Assembly: GCF_051262515.1 (NCBI RefSeq)
Contig: NZ_JBIMER010000017.1
Location: 1-64,000, forward strand
Reading direction: 5' to 3'
From: Arthrobacter_N sp051262515
GTDB taxonomy: Bacteria > Actinomycetota > Actinomycetes > Actinomycetales > Micrococcaceae
Length of the DNA stretch: 64,000 nt
Shown: positions 48,628 through 57,114 of the stretch, one piece after another
Numbering within the stretch: position 1 is the first letter of the stretch
Layout: each line of letters begins with the position of its first letter
The notes under the pieces: generated by a model
What the model saw: the letters and a program-made list of their open reading frames with translations, nothing else
Told to the model about the DNA's origin: nothing
Databases searched by the model: none
Translations under genes and position numbers: made by a program

Positions 48628-49995
48628 ATGACCTCAGTTCCACCGGTTACAACGGCTGTCGCGCAGGCGCCCCCCAGTCCCAAGACCCTCCGCAAGGTCG
48701 CGTTCGCCAGCGCGGCGGGAACCACGATCGAGTTCTACGACTTCTTCATCTACGGCACGGCCGCGGCGTTGGTCTTCCCGGTGGTCTTCTTCCCCGCCCT
48801 CGGCACGGCCGCGGGCACGGTGGCCTCCTTCGCCACCTTCGCCGTCGCCTTCTTTGCCCGGCCCGTCGGAGCCATCATCTTCGGCCACTACGGCGACCGG
48901 ATCGGGCGGAAAAAGACCCTGATCACCACGCTGCTGATGATGGGCACCGCCACCGTCATGATCGGCCTCATCCCGGACGCCAACACGATCGGCATCGCGG
49001 CGCCCATACTGCTGGTGGCGCTTAGATTCATCCAGGGACTTTCCGTCGGCGGCGAATGGGCCCGAGCGGCGCTCCTCGTGGCCGAATACGCGCCGAAGGG
49101 CAAGCGCGGGCTGTTCGGATCGTTCCCGCAACTCGGTCCGTCCGTGGCCTTCGCCTTGGCCAGCGGCACGTACCTGATCACCAACCTGACGCTCGGCGAC
49201 GACTCCGAGGCATTCTTGACCTACGGCTGGCGTGTGCCGTTCATCCTCAGCGCGGTGCTGGTGATCATCGGCCTGTGGGTGCGGCTGAGCATCGAGGAGA
49301 CCCCGGTCTTCAAGAACGCCGCGAAGGCGCCCGCCAAGCAGGCCAAGCTTCCCATCTTCGAATCGATCAAGCGCCAGCCGCGTGAAATCCTCTTGGCCGG
49401 CGGCTCCCTGACGCTTCTCTTCGCGTTGTTCTACACCGGCACGGCCTACCTCACCAGCTACGCGACGAGTCCCGCCGGCATGCAGCTCTCACGGGTGGAG
49501 GTGCTGAGCACCGGGATTGTCGCCGCGGCCTTCATGGCCGCCGCCACCCTGCTCTCCGGCGTGCTGTCCGACCGTTTCGGCCGCAAGAAGGTCATCGCCA
49601 CCTCGTGCATCGTCGCCGTGCCGTGGTCGCTGATGCTTTTCCCGATCCTGAGCGCCAACAACGTCTTCGCTTTCGGGGTCGGCCTCACCGTCACGCTGGT
49701 GATCATGGCTGTCTCCTACGGCCCGGCCGGCGCGCTGCTCCCGGAGCTCTTCGAGACCCGGTACCGCTACACCGGCGCCGGCATGGGCTACAACCTGGCC
49801 GGCGTGATCGGCGGAGGCATCGTCCCGCTGGTGGCCGCCCATCTCGCCGGGTCGACCGGAGTGTGGGCGACGGGGCTGCTCTTGGCCGGCATCAGCGTGG
49901 TCTGCACGTTCGCGCTCCCCAACAGCGACAAGCGCGGGCTGGAGGACGAGGCGGGGGCTAACCGCCCCGAGCGCGGCGCAGAGGTAGGCGTCTAG
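48628..49995 (+). CDS. MFS transporter, metabolite:H+ symporter (MHS) family
   Basis: Symporter of 455 residues with 12 predicted helices. ASAAGTTIEFYDFFIYGTAA (about 28-47) is the MHS-family first helix, GDRIGRKKTL (about 90-99) the loop 2-3 motif, RFIQGLSVGGEWARA (about 133-147) and DRFGRKK (about 315) follow. Family substrates are carboxylates, betaines and shikimate-like acids. It lies 128 bases after mmsB and its upstream region shares an operator motif with mmsA and the acyl-CoA dehydrogenase, so uptake of isobutyrate or another short acid is plausible but unproven. AAAGGAG ribosome site. Confidence 0.87.
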   Translation: MTSVPPVTTAVAQAPPSPKTLRKVAFASAAGTTIEFYDFFIYGTAAALVFPVVFFPALGTAAGTVASFATFAVAFFARPVGAIIFGHYGDRIGRKKTLITTLLMMGTATVMIGLIPDANTIGIAAPILLVALRFIQGLSVGGEWARAALLVAEYAPKGKRGLFGSFPQLGPSVAFALASGTYLITNLTLGDDSEAFLTYGWRVPFILSAVLVIIGLWVRLSIEETPVFKNAAKAPAKQAKLPIFESIKRQPREILLAGGSLTLLFALFYTGTAYLTSYATSPAGMQLSRVEVLSTGIVAAAFMAAATLLSGVLSDRFGRKKVIATSCIVAVPWSLMLFPILSANNVFAFGVGLTVTLVIMAVSYGPAGALLPELFETRYRYTGAGMGYNLAGVIGGGIVPLVAAHLAGSTGVWATGLLLAGISVVCTFALPNSDKRGLEDEAGANRPERGAEVGV

Positions 49996-50004
49996 GAAAC
50001 CCCT

Positions 50005-50060
50005 GGCCGGCCGAAGGGGCCGGCCGCGAAGGGCGGGGACCGCCGGCGCACAGCCGGCGG
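50005..50060. terminator. two GC hairpins between convergent genes
   Basis: GGCCGGCC-GAAGG-GGCCGGCC (50005-50025) and CCGCCGGC-GCACA-GCCGGCGG (50040-50060) are perfect 8-bp stems without T-runs, placed between the stops of the symporter and the LuxR-type gene. They probably end transcription from one or both sides. Confidence 0.6.
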
Positions 50061-50141
50061 CTCCCGCCTGAGTTGGCGGCCCCCGCTTCACGTGGGCGCT
50101 CTCCCGGGTGCTCCCTGTTTCACGGGGCGGCGCGGGGGCGA

Positions 50142-50996
50142 TTAGGGAATCAAACGCAGGCGGCGGGCCGCGGACACCGCCTCCAGCCGATTGCGCACCG
50201 TCAACTTGCACATCGCATTCTGCATGTAGCTCTTGACGGTGACGGCCTTCAGGGCGAGTCGATCACCGGCCTCCTGGTACGAACAACCGAGGGCCGCCTA
50301 TGCCAGCACGTCCAGCTCGCGGCGGGTGAGCCGAACGGTTCCGGAGTGGCCGCCGGCGGCGGTAGGCGTCAGGTGCCCGCCGATGGCGGCCAGTTGCCTC
50401 GCCAGGTCCGGGTCCGGGACGGTGCAGGCCAGCGACCGAAGCTCGGCGTGTGCCTCCCGGACATTCTCCAGCCAGCCCTGGTCCGGGACCGCGGACGGCG
50501 TGGCCCGTGCGGTGTCGATGATGGCGACGCGCCGGTCCACTTCGTCGCGGACCCGCAGTTCCTCGGCGACGACGGCGGCCGCCGCCACGGCCTCGCACAT
50601 CGCGTTTTCGCCCAGCGGAACGTTTTCCCTGCGGGCCATGTAGATCACCGCGCGCGAGCGTCCCTTGACCACCACCGGAACGGCAGCCACCGAGGCGAGC
50701 TGTTCGCGCCGGACGGCGACATCGTATTCGTGCGTGATGCCCTCCGACGCGCAGTAGTCCGGGACGACGTAGGGACGGGCCTCCCGGAAGACCCGGCCGC
50801 CGAGGCCGGCGCCGGGCACGATGAGGAGCTGGTTCAGGCTGGACGTCGTGTTTCCCAGGAAATCCGTCAGGCGCAACTGTTCCTGGTTGACCAGCCCGGC
50901 GAACAACACCGCCGACCTGAACCGGCCGGGAAGCGTGCGCAGGGACGAGCGGAGAAGCTCCCGGTCGTCGGGGCGGGCATAGAGGTTCGTCTGCAT
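50142..50996 (-). pseudogene. GAF-LuxR regulator interrupted by an in-frame TAG in its DNA-binding domain
   Basis: The frame encodes 232 residues (GAF-like domain about 10-160, linker, then TRRELDVLA) and then a TAG at 50300-50298. The same frame continues without shift for 51 more residues, AALGCSYQEAGDRL ... AVTVKSYMQNAMCKL ... RLRLIP, ending at TAA (50144-50142). That is the rest of a LuxR helix-turn-helix. Leu is usual at the stop position, so one base change (TTG to TAG) would explain it. Without readthrough the protein cannot bind DNA. It follows the MarR gene by three bases. Either a recent loss or rare readthrough. Confidence 0.8.
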
Positions 50997-50999
50997 GGG

Positions 51000-51506
51000 T
51001 CAGTCCCTGAAATCGCCGGCGTCGCGCCGGAAGGCGCCCAGAATGCGGGTCAGGTGGTCGATGTCCTTCTCCGCGAATCCGGACCGGGCGAACACCTCGG
51101 AGTTGAGCGCCGACGTCGACTGCTTGGCCAGCGCCCGCCCTTCCGGGGTGAGCTCGATCAGGGTGGTGCGCCCGTCCGTGGGATGCGGCGCGCGGACCAC
51201 CAGCCCCGCGTCCTGCAGACGGTCGACGGCATTGGTGACCGACGTCGGGTGGACCTGCAGCAGCGCGCTGGCCTTGTTCATGGGCAGCGCGCCGCTGCGG
51301 GCGAAACTCAACAGGGCGAGGAGCTCGTAGCGGGCGAACGTGAGCCCGAACGGCTTCAGGACAGCGTCGATCCGGGCCAGCAGGATCTGCTGGGTACGCA
51401 TGACGGCGGTGATCGCTGCCATCGGTCCCGCGACATCCGACCAGCCGTGCCGTTCCCAGTTCAGGCGGGCATCGGCGATGGGGTCACGGGGTAGCGGCGT
51501 TGCCAC
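51000..51506 (-). CDS. MarR-family transcriptional regulator
   Basis: Winged-helix regulator of 168 residues. ILARIDAVLKPFGLTFARYE (about 55-74) precedes the recognition region KASALLQVHPTSVTNAVDRL (about 94-113), and the wing is APHPTDGRTTLIELT (about 120-134). The GTG at 51506 is the best start (GGGGG upstream). It lies 41 bases after an acyl-CoA ligase gene and three bases before the broken LuxR gene, in one apparent operon. MarR proteins of such operons often sense the aryl- or acyl-CoA product of the ligase. Confidence 0.85.
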   Translation of the reverse strand: MATPLPRDPIADARLNWERHGWSDVAGPMAAITAVMRTQQILLARIDAVLKPFGLTFARYELLALLSFARSGALPMNKASALLQVHPTSVTNAVDRLQDAGLVVRAPHPTDGRTTLIELTPEGRALAKQSTSALNSEVFARSGFAEKDIDHLTRILGAFRRDAGDFRD

Positions 51507-51547
51507 GGCACCCCCGGCGTCTGGTCGTGTATCCCATGGCGCCCAGC

Positions 51548-53278
51548 CTAGCTTTTCGCCGGGGCCTTCAGCCCGGGGAAGTCGGATTCGGAGTACTCCG
51601 TGCCCAGCCCGGCCGGGAGCGGCCCGCCGCCGTGGCGCTCCTCTTCGCCGCGCCGCAGTTCCACGCGGCGGATCTTGCCCGAGATGGTCTTGGGCAGGTC
51701 CGCGAATTCGAGGCGCCGGATGCGCTTGAACGGCGCCAGGTGCTCGGCGCAGTAGCGCAGGATGTCCTGGGCCAGCTCCGGGCCGGGCTCGTGCCCGGCC
51801 GCCAGGACCACGAACGCCTTGGGCACCGAGAGCTTGAGGGCGTCGGGGGAGGGCACGACGGCGGCCTCGGCCACGGCGGGGTGCTCGATCAGGACGCTCT
51901 CCAGCTCGAACGGGGACAGGCGGTAGTCCGACGACTTGAAGACGTCGTCGCCGCGGCCCACGTAGGTGATGATGCCGCGCTCGTCGCGGCTCGCCATGTC
52001 CCCGGTGTGGTAGTAGCCGTCGCGGAACGCGTCGGCGGTCTGTTCGGGGTCGCCGTGGTAGGCCTTCATCAGTCCGGCGGGACGGGGATCGAGGCGCAGG
52101 CACAGCTCGCCGTCGTCTCCCTCCGCCCCTGTCGCCGGATCCACGAGGACGACGTCGTAGCCCGGCAGCGGGCGGCCCATGGCACCGATCTTGATGGGCT
52201 GGCCCGGGACGTTGGCGATCTGGACCGTGGATTCGGTCTGCCCGAAACCGTCTCGGATGGTCTGTCCCCACGCGCGCTGGACCTGGTCGATCACCTCGGC
52301 GTTGAGCGGCTCCCCGGCGGAGACCACCTTGGACGGCGGGTTCTTGAGCTGCGTCAGGTCCGCCTGGATGAGCATGCGCCACACCGTGGGAGGGGCGCAG
52401 AAGCTGGTCACCGACTCGCGGTCCATCTGCTCCATGAGGGACTTGGCATCGAAGCGGTCGTAGTTGTAGACGAAGACGCACGCCTCGGCGATCCACGGCG
52501 TGAACACGTTGGACCAGGCGTGCTTGGCCCATCCGGGGGAGGCGACGTTCAGGTGGACGTCGCCGGGCTCCATGCCGATCCAGAACATCGTAGACAGGTG
52601 GCCCACCGGGTAGGACGTGTGCGTATGTTCGACGAGCTTGGCCCGGGAGGTCGTGCCCGAGGTGAAGTAGAGCAGCAGGGTCTCGTCCCCCCGGGTGGGC
52701 GCGTCCGGGGTGAAGTCCGCGCTGGCGTCGGAGGACTCGGTATACCGCAGGGCCGCGTCGTTCACGGCGCCGTCGCCGACCTCGATCAGGGTGTACTCGC
52801 CCGGGACGCCGTCGAACTTCTCGATGTTGGCGCTGTCCACCGCGGCCCACTGGGCGCCCCCGCGCTCCACGCGGTCCTCGAGGTCCGCCCGCCCCATCAG
52901 GGTGGTGGTGGGGATCATGACCATGCCGAGCTTGATGCCGGCGAGCATCAGTTCCCAGAGTTCCACCTGGTTGCCGAGCATGATGATCATGCGGTCGCCG
53001 CGGCGCACGCCCCGGCCGCGGAGCCAGTTGGCGACCTGCGTCGAGCGGCGGGACAGGTCCGCGAAGCTGCGCCGCGTCGCCGTTCCGTCCTGCTCCACGA
53101 TGACCAGGGCCGGTTGGTCCGCAGTGGCCGGGTTCGCCGCGATCTGGTCGAACCAGTCCAGGGCGAAGTTGAAGTGTTCGAAGCGCGGCCACTGGAATTC
53201 CGCACGCGCCGCCTCGTAATCCGTACGGAGTTCGAGCAGGCGGTCGCGTGCCGCGCGGAATTCCTCAGTGACTGACAT
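51548..53278 (-). CDS. AMP-forming acyl-CoA synthetase, medium-chain (MACS) type
   Basis: Adenylate-forming ligase of 576 residues that activates a carboxylic acid to its CoA ester. P-loop YFTSGTTSRAKLVEHTHTSY (about 212-231), the YGQTE-like motif FGQTES (about 352), GYYHTGDMASRDERGIITYV (about 428-447) and the C-terminal catalytic Lys in TISGKIRRVELR (about 540). FYTSGTT and overall layout fit medium-chain/benzoate-type synthetases. It is first in an operon with MarR and LuxR genes and divergent from an acyl-CoA dehydrogenase. Isobutyrate or another short or branched acid would fit the mms context; that is inference. Confidence 0.87.
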   Translation of the reverse strand: MSVTEEFRAARDRLLELRTDYEAARAEFQWPRFEHFNFALDWFDQIAANPATADQPALVIVEQDGTATRRSFADLSRRSTQVANWLRGRGVRRGDRMIIMLGNQVELWELMLAGIKLGMVMIPTTTLMGRADLEDRVERGGAQWAAVDSANIEKFDGVPGEYTLIEVGDGAVNDAALRYTESSDASADFTPDAPTRGDETLLLYFTSGTTSRAKLVEHTHTSYPVGHLSTMFWIGMEPGDVHLNVASPGWAKHAWSNVFTPWIAEACVFVYNYDRFDAKSLMEQMDRESVTSFCAPPTVWRMLIQADLTQLKNPPSKVVSAGEPLNAEVIDQVQRAWGQTIRDGFGQTESTVQIANVPGQPIKIGAMGRPLPGYDVVLVDPATGAEGDDGELCLRLDPRPAGLMKAYHGDPEQTADAFRDGYYHTGDMASRDERGIITYVGRGDDVFKSSDYRLSPFELESVLIEHPAVAEAAVVPSPDALKLSVPKAFVVLAAGHEPGPELAQDILRYCAEHLAPFKRIRRLEFADLPKTISGKIRRVELRRGEEERHGGGPLPAGLGTEYSESDFPGLKAPAKS

Positions 53279-53350
53279 GGTGCACCTTTCGAAGTGTTGT
53301 CGCGCGGCCGTTGCGAGCCCGCCGCCGTTGCGCGGGAACCGGTGGTTGCT

Positions 53351-53389
53351 AGTGATCCCGATCACAGGCAATATACTAGGACATCCAAG
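53351..53389 (+). promoter_or_regulatory. acyl-CoA dehydrogenase promoter with CRP-like and CTWGGA operators
   Basis: AGTGA-TCCCGA-TCACA (53351-53366) matches the CRP/GlxR consensus at 9 of 10 positions. It is followed by a -10 TATACT (53372-53377) and by CTAGGA-CA-TCCAAG (53376-53389), which covers the -10 and start. The region also serves the divergent ligase operon. The layout is an activator site upstream and a repressor site on the promoter. Confidence 0.6.
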
Positions 53390-53443
53390 GGTTTAGGAGA
53401 AGCCAACCCGCCGGAGGACCGGACCACGACGAAGGGACACACC

Positions 53444-54694
53444 GTGCAGTCGTCAACGCGCGCCAGCGGACAGGTTTTGGCGGAAGCGAACGCGCCGGTT
53501 GCGGTGGCGCCCGGGGACCAGGCGGGCCAGGGGGTTCCGCCGTTTTCCGACGCCGACCTGATGTACATCGTCGAGTTGCTATCCCCGGAGGAGCAGGTCC
53601 GCTATCACGGGGTCCGCGAGTTCCTCCAAGCGCGGATCCGCGCGGCCTCGATCGACTACTGGAACCGCGAAGAGTTCCCCTTCGGCCTGGTCGCCGAACT
53701 TGCCGGCCACGGCCTGGGCGGCCTGCAGACGGACGGCAGCTCGAAGCTGTTCACCGGACTCATGTACGTCGAGCTGGCCCGCGCCGACGTCTCGCTCTCG
53801 GCCTTCGTGGGCATCCACAACGAGCTGATCGTCGGAATGATCGATGCGCTCGGTTCTCAGGAGCAGAAGGCCCGGTGGCTGCCCGGGCTCACCACCCTGC
53901 GGCGGATCGGCGCCTTCGCCCTGACGGAGCCGGACCACGGTTCGGACATCGCGGGCGGACTGGCCACCACCGCGCGGCTGGAGGACGGCGAGTGGGTCAT
54001 CAACGGCGCGAAGCGCTGGATCGGAGCGGGCACCATCGCGGACTTTGCCCTCGTGTGGGCCCGCGACGTAGCCGACCAGAAGATCAAGGGTTTCATCGTC
54101 GAGACGGGCCGCCCCGGATACACGGCCACCAAGATCTCCAACAAGATCGGGCTGCGCATCATGCAGAATGCGGACATCGCGCTCGACGACGTCCGCATCC
54201 CCGAATCCAACCTTCTGCCGGGCGCCACGGACTTCTCGAAGGCCAACGACCTGCTGCGCGATTCCCGCGCCTGGGTGGGCTGGCAGGCGGCCGGCATCCA
54301 GCTGGCCGCGTTCGACGTCGCGCGGGACTACGCGCTGGGCCGGAAGCAGTTCGGCAGGGAACTGGCGAGCTTCCAGCTCATCGCCCAGCAGCTGGCCGAG
54401 ATTCTGGGCAACGCGTCCGTCTCCTTGGCGCTGATGGCGCAGGTGGCCCGCATCCAGGAGGAAGGCAGGCTGGAGATGGCCCAGGCGGCCATGGCGAAGT
54501 CCACCACCACGCGGCTGGCCCGCTCCACGGTGGCGATGGGCCGGTCGCTCATGGGAGGCAACGGGACCAGCACGGACTACGAGATGGGCAAGCTTTTCGG
54601 GGACGCGGAAATCCTGTACACGTACGAGGGAAGCTACGAAATCAATTCGCTGATCGTCGCACGCGCCGTGACGGGGAAGTCCGCGTTCGTTTAG
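53444..54694 (+). CDS. acyl-CoA dehydrogenase, glutaryl-CoA-dehydrogenase-like branch
   Basis: FAD-dependent dehydrogenase of 416 residues. AFALTEPDHGSDIAGGL (about 161-177) binds FAD and substrate, WVINGAKRWIGAGT (about 185-198) follows. FGRELASFQLIAQQLAEI (about 305-322) and MGGNGTSTDYEMGKLF (about 368-383) are family motifs. The catalytic Glu is in YTYEGSYEINSLIVAR (about 391-406). GTG start at 53444 after GAAGGG. With the divergent acyl-CoA ligase and the nearby mms operon it could oxidise isobutyryl-CoA; the branch assignment alone does not settle substrate. Confidence 0.88.
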   Translation: MQSSTRASGQVLAEANAPVAVAPGDQAGQGVPPFSDADLMYIVELLSPEEQVRYHGVREFLQARIRAASIDYWNREEFPFGLVAELAGHGLGGLQTDGSSKLFTGLMYVELARADVSLSAFVGIHNELIVGMIDALGSQEQKARWLPGLTTLRRIGAFALTEPDHGSDIAGGLATTARLEDGEWVINGAKRWIGAGTIADFALVWARDVADQKIKGFIVETGRPGYTATKISNKIGLRIMQNADIALDDVRIPESNLLPGATDFSKANDLLRDSRAWVGWQAAGIQLAAFDVARDYALGRKQFGRELASFQLIAQQLAEILGNASVSLALMAQVARIQEEGRLEMAQAAMAKSTTTRLARSTVAMGRSLMGGNGTSTDYEMGKLFGDAEILYTYEGSYEINSLIVARAVTGKSAFV

Positions 54695-54789
54695 GAATCC
54701 GCAAAACCCCGGGCGCCCACGCGCAGACAAACGCGGCCCGCGCTCCTAGGCTGTCCGGGACAGCAGGGACCCCACGAGAGGAGCCTCCG

Positions 54790-55692
54790 GTGGCCGAATC
54801 AGACGTTTCGCGGCGCGCCCGCGACCTGGCGGACGGCGAGGGCGGCATGGAACCGCAACAGCAGGAGCATCCGGGCCGGACCGTCCGGATGGATCCGGTG
54901 CCGGACCACGGCGAATCCTCCTGGACCGGACGCGGCCGCCTCGGGGGACTGAAGGCGCTGATCACCGGCGGGGACTCGGGCATCGGCCGCGCGATCGCCA
55001 TCGCGTACGCCCGGGAGGGCGCGGACGTGGCCATCAACTACCTGCCCGCCGAGGCCGAGGACGCCGAGGATACCGCGGGCTGGATCGGCAAGGCGGGACG
55101 GACCGCGGTCCTGGTGCCCGGGGACATCCGGGACGAAGAGACCTGCTCCGTGATCGTGGGGCGCGCGGCGGCTCAGCTGGGCGGCCTGAACATTCTCGTC
55201 AACAACGCCGGCTACCACTGGGCGCGCGGGGAGCACGGACTGCGCGGGCTGACCACCGAGGCGCTGGACCAGGCCATGCGGACCAACGTCTATGGGACGT
55301 TGTGGATCACGCGGGCGGCGCTGGCCCACCTGACGCGCGGGGACTGCATCATCAACACGACGTCGTTGCAGGCGTACGACCCGTCCGTCACCATGATCGA
55401 CTACGCGGCGACGAAGGCCGCGCTCAACAACATCACGGCCAACCTCGCCGCAGAGCTCGGGCCGGACGGGATCCGCGTGAACGCGGTGGCGCCGGGCCCG
55501 GTGTGGACCCCGCTGCAACCGGCAACGAAGGAGCCGGAGGCCGTGGCGAAGATGGGCCGGGACACTCCCTTGGGGCGGATCGGCCAGCCGGCGGAGTTGG
55601 CCGGCGCCTACGTCTTCCTCGCGAGCCCGGACGAGGCCAGCTACGTCAGCGGCACCGTGCTCGGTGTCACCGGAGGGATGCCGGTCTTCTAG
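54790..55692 (+). CDS. SDR-family oxidoreductase, YhdF/YdaD stress type
   Basis: Short-chain dehydrogenase of 300 residues with the long acidic N-terminal extension typical of general-stress SDRs (MEPQQQEHPGRTVRMDPVPD at about 18-37). ITGGDSGIGRAIAIAYAREG (about 57-76) binds NAD(P), VNNAGYHW is at about 137, and the Ser and YAATKAA catalytic residues are at about 183-205. Ends GVTGGMPVF. GTG start at 54790 after GAGAGGAG. Homologues are stress-induced in Bacillus; substrate unknown. Confidence 0.85.
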   Translation: MAESDVSRRARDLADGEGGMEPQQQEHPGRTVRMDPVPDHGESSWTGRGRLGGLKALITGGDSGIGRAIAIAYAREGADVAINYLPAEAEDAEDTAGWIGKAGRTAVLVPGDIRDEETCSVIVGRAAAQLGGLNILVNNAGYHWARGEHGLRGLTTEALDQAMRTNVYGTLWITRAALAHLTRGDCIINTTSLQAYDPSVTMIDYAATKAALNNITANLAAELGPDGIRVNAVAPGPVWTPLQPATKEPEAVAKMGRDTPLGRIGQPAELAGAYVFLASPDEASYVSGTVLGVTGGMPVF

Positions 55693-55705
55693 GGCGAAAC
55701 GGCGC

Positions 55706-56401
55706 TCAGGCCTGGCCGCGGACACGGCCTTCCACGACGTCGAGCAGCCGGGGATCGCCGATGGGCCTGAAGTGGCCCATGGCCCCCAGCTCGATGTTCA
55801 CGGCGCCCTCCAGGAAGCTCCCGCCGGGAATGTGCGGATCGAAGACGCTGTAGACGGAAACGATCCGCCGGTTGATCTCCAGATTGCGCGCCAACTTGAG
55901 CAGTTCCGCGTTGCGGGGGGAGAAGTCCCGGAGGCTGCGCAGCGGGGCGAACCGCGCGTAGACGGAACCGGAGAACGGCGTGTTGACGGCCGTCATCCGG
56001 GACACCCGCCAGGCCTGGTCCGACGCGCTCATGACGTACTTGCCGATCAGCCCGCCCTTGCTGTGGGCCACGATCACCACCGACCGCAGGTCCCGCTCCT
56101 CCAGGAACCGCGCCACGAGCGTCGCCATCGCCGGGACGCTTCCGTGGTTGTAACCCAGTTCCCGCACCACGTGCACCGGATGTCCCGCGGCGTGCAGCCG
56201 CTCGGCGATCGGATGCAGGAACTGCCACGTCTCGTAGATGCCCGGGATGAGGACCACGGGTGCCGCGCCGGGTGCGGGATCCTCCAGCAGATGCTCGTGC
56301 GCCGCCGGGAACAGGAAGGCGTGGACCTGCCAGTACGCGACGTAGACGTAGTCGCGGAACCACGCCCACCCGCGCCGGACGACCTCCGCGGGCCGGATCA
56401 C
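55706..56401 (-). CDS. alpha/beta-fold lipase-like hydrolase
   Basis: Hydrolase of 231 residues. VVLIPGIYETWQFLHPIAER (about 49-68) supplies the oxyanion region, and VIVAHSKGGLIGKY (about 108-121) the nucleophilic Ser in a GHSxG-like AHSKGG. NTPFSGS is near 140, as in triacylglycerol lipases; GHFRPIGDP near the end holds the His. No signal peptide. Last gene of an operon with MFS, TetR and another hydrolase; it overlaps the preceding hydrolase stop by 4 bp (ATGA). Confidence 0.83.
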   Translation of the reverse strand: MIRPAEVVRRGWAWFRDYVYVAYWQVHAFLFPAAHEHLLEDPAPGAAPVVLIPGIYETWQFLHPIAERLHAAGHPVHVVRELGYNHGSVPAMATLVARFLEERDLRSVVIVAHSKGGLIGKYVMSASDQAWRVSRMTAVNTPFSGSVYARFAPLRSLRDFSPRNAELLKLARNLEINRRIVSVYSVFDPHIPGGSFLEGAVNIELGAMGHFRPIGDPRLLDVVEGRVRGQA

Positions 56402-57114
56402 GGCTCGACCAAGGCCCGACAGAGTCCCGCGACCTCCGCGGCCGAACGGAACATCAGCACGTGCGCCTCGCCGTCGACCTCGAACGTCCGGGTGCCGGGG
56501 CGCCGGTCCGCCAGCTCACTGACCCAGTGCCGCGGCACGATCGGGTCGTTGGCGCCGCGGGCGATGACCAGCGGCGCAGCGACGCCGGCGATGCGGTCCT
56601 CGATGTGGTGTCCCAGCATGGCGGGGGACGTCTTCAGGTACCAGGAGGGCCCGCAGCGGAAGTTGTAGTCGGCGAACACGATCGCGTTGACGGCAGGCGG
56701 CTCGCGCAGCGTGTCCTGGGCGAGGCGCAGCGCCTGCCGCCACAGGGAGCGTTCGGGGGCGTAGTTCGTGGGCGCCAACAGCGCGACGCCGGCCACCGGT
56801 CTCCCCGTGCGGGCCATCTCCACGACCACCTGCGCACCCATGGAGTGCCCCACGAGCACCGGGTTCTCCACGCCGGTCTTCTCCAGCGCCGACCAGAGCA
56901 CGCGGGCGTAGTCCGGGACGGACAACGCGTGCGCCGGCTTCGGTGCGCTGCCGTGGCCGGGAAGGTCGACGTTGAGGACCACCGCGCCGCGGGACAGCTC
57001 CCGGGCCAGCGGCCGGAAATAGCGGGAGGAGGCGCCGATCCCGTGGACCAGGACGTAGGTTTCCGGCCCGGCGCCGGAGGTCTCGAAGCGCACGGTCGGG
57101 TCCTCCCGGGTCAT
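56398..57114 (-). CDS. alpha/beta-fold hydrolase
   Basis: Hydrolase of 238 residues: YVLVHGIGASSRYFRPLARE (about 20-39), VDLPGHGSAPKP (about 49-60), the nucleophile in LVGHSMGAQVVVEMA (about 87-101), Asp in ARGANDPIVP (about 186-195) and His in GEAHVLMF (about 214-221). Substrate unknown. It overlaps the tetR stop (ATGA at 57111-57114) and its own stop overlaps the next hydrolase, so four genes are co-translated from 59686 down. Confidence 0.85.
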   Translation of the reverse strand: MTREDPTVRFETSGAGPETYVLVHGIGASSRYFRPLARELSRGAVVLNVDLPGHGSAPKPAHALSVPDYARVLWSALEKTGVENPVLVGHSMGAQVVVEMARTGRPVAGVALLAPTNYAPERSLWRQALRLAQDTLREPPAVNAIVFADYNFRCGPSWYLKTSPAMLGHHIEDRIAGVAAPLVIARGANDPIVPRHWVSELADRRPGTRTFEVDGEAHVLMFRSAAEVAGLCRALVEP

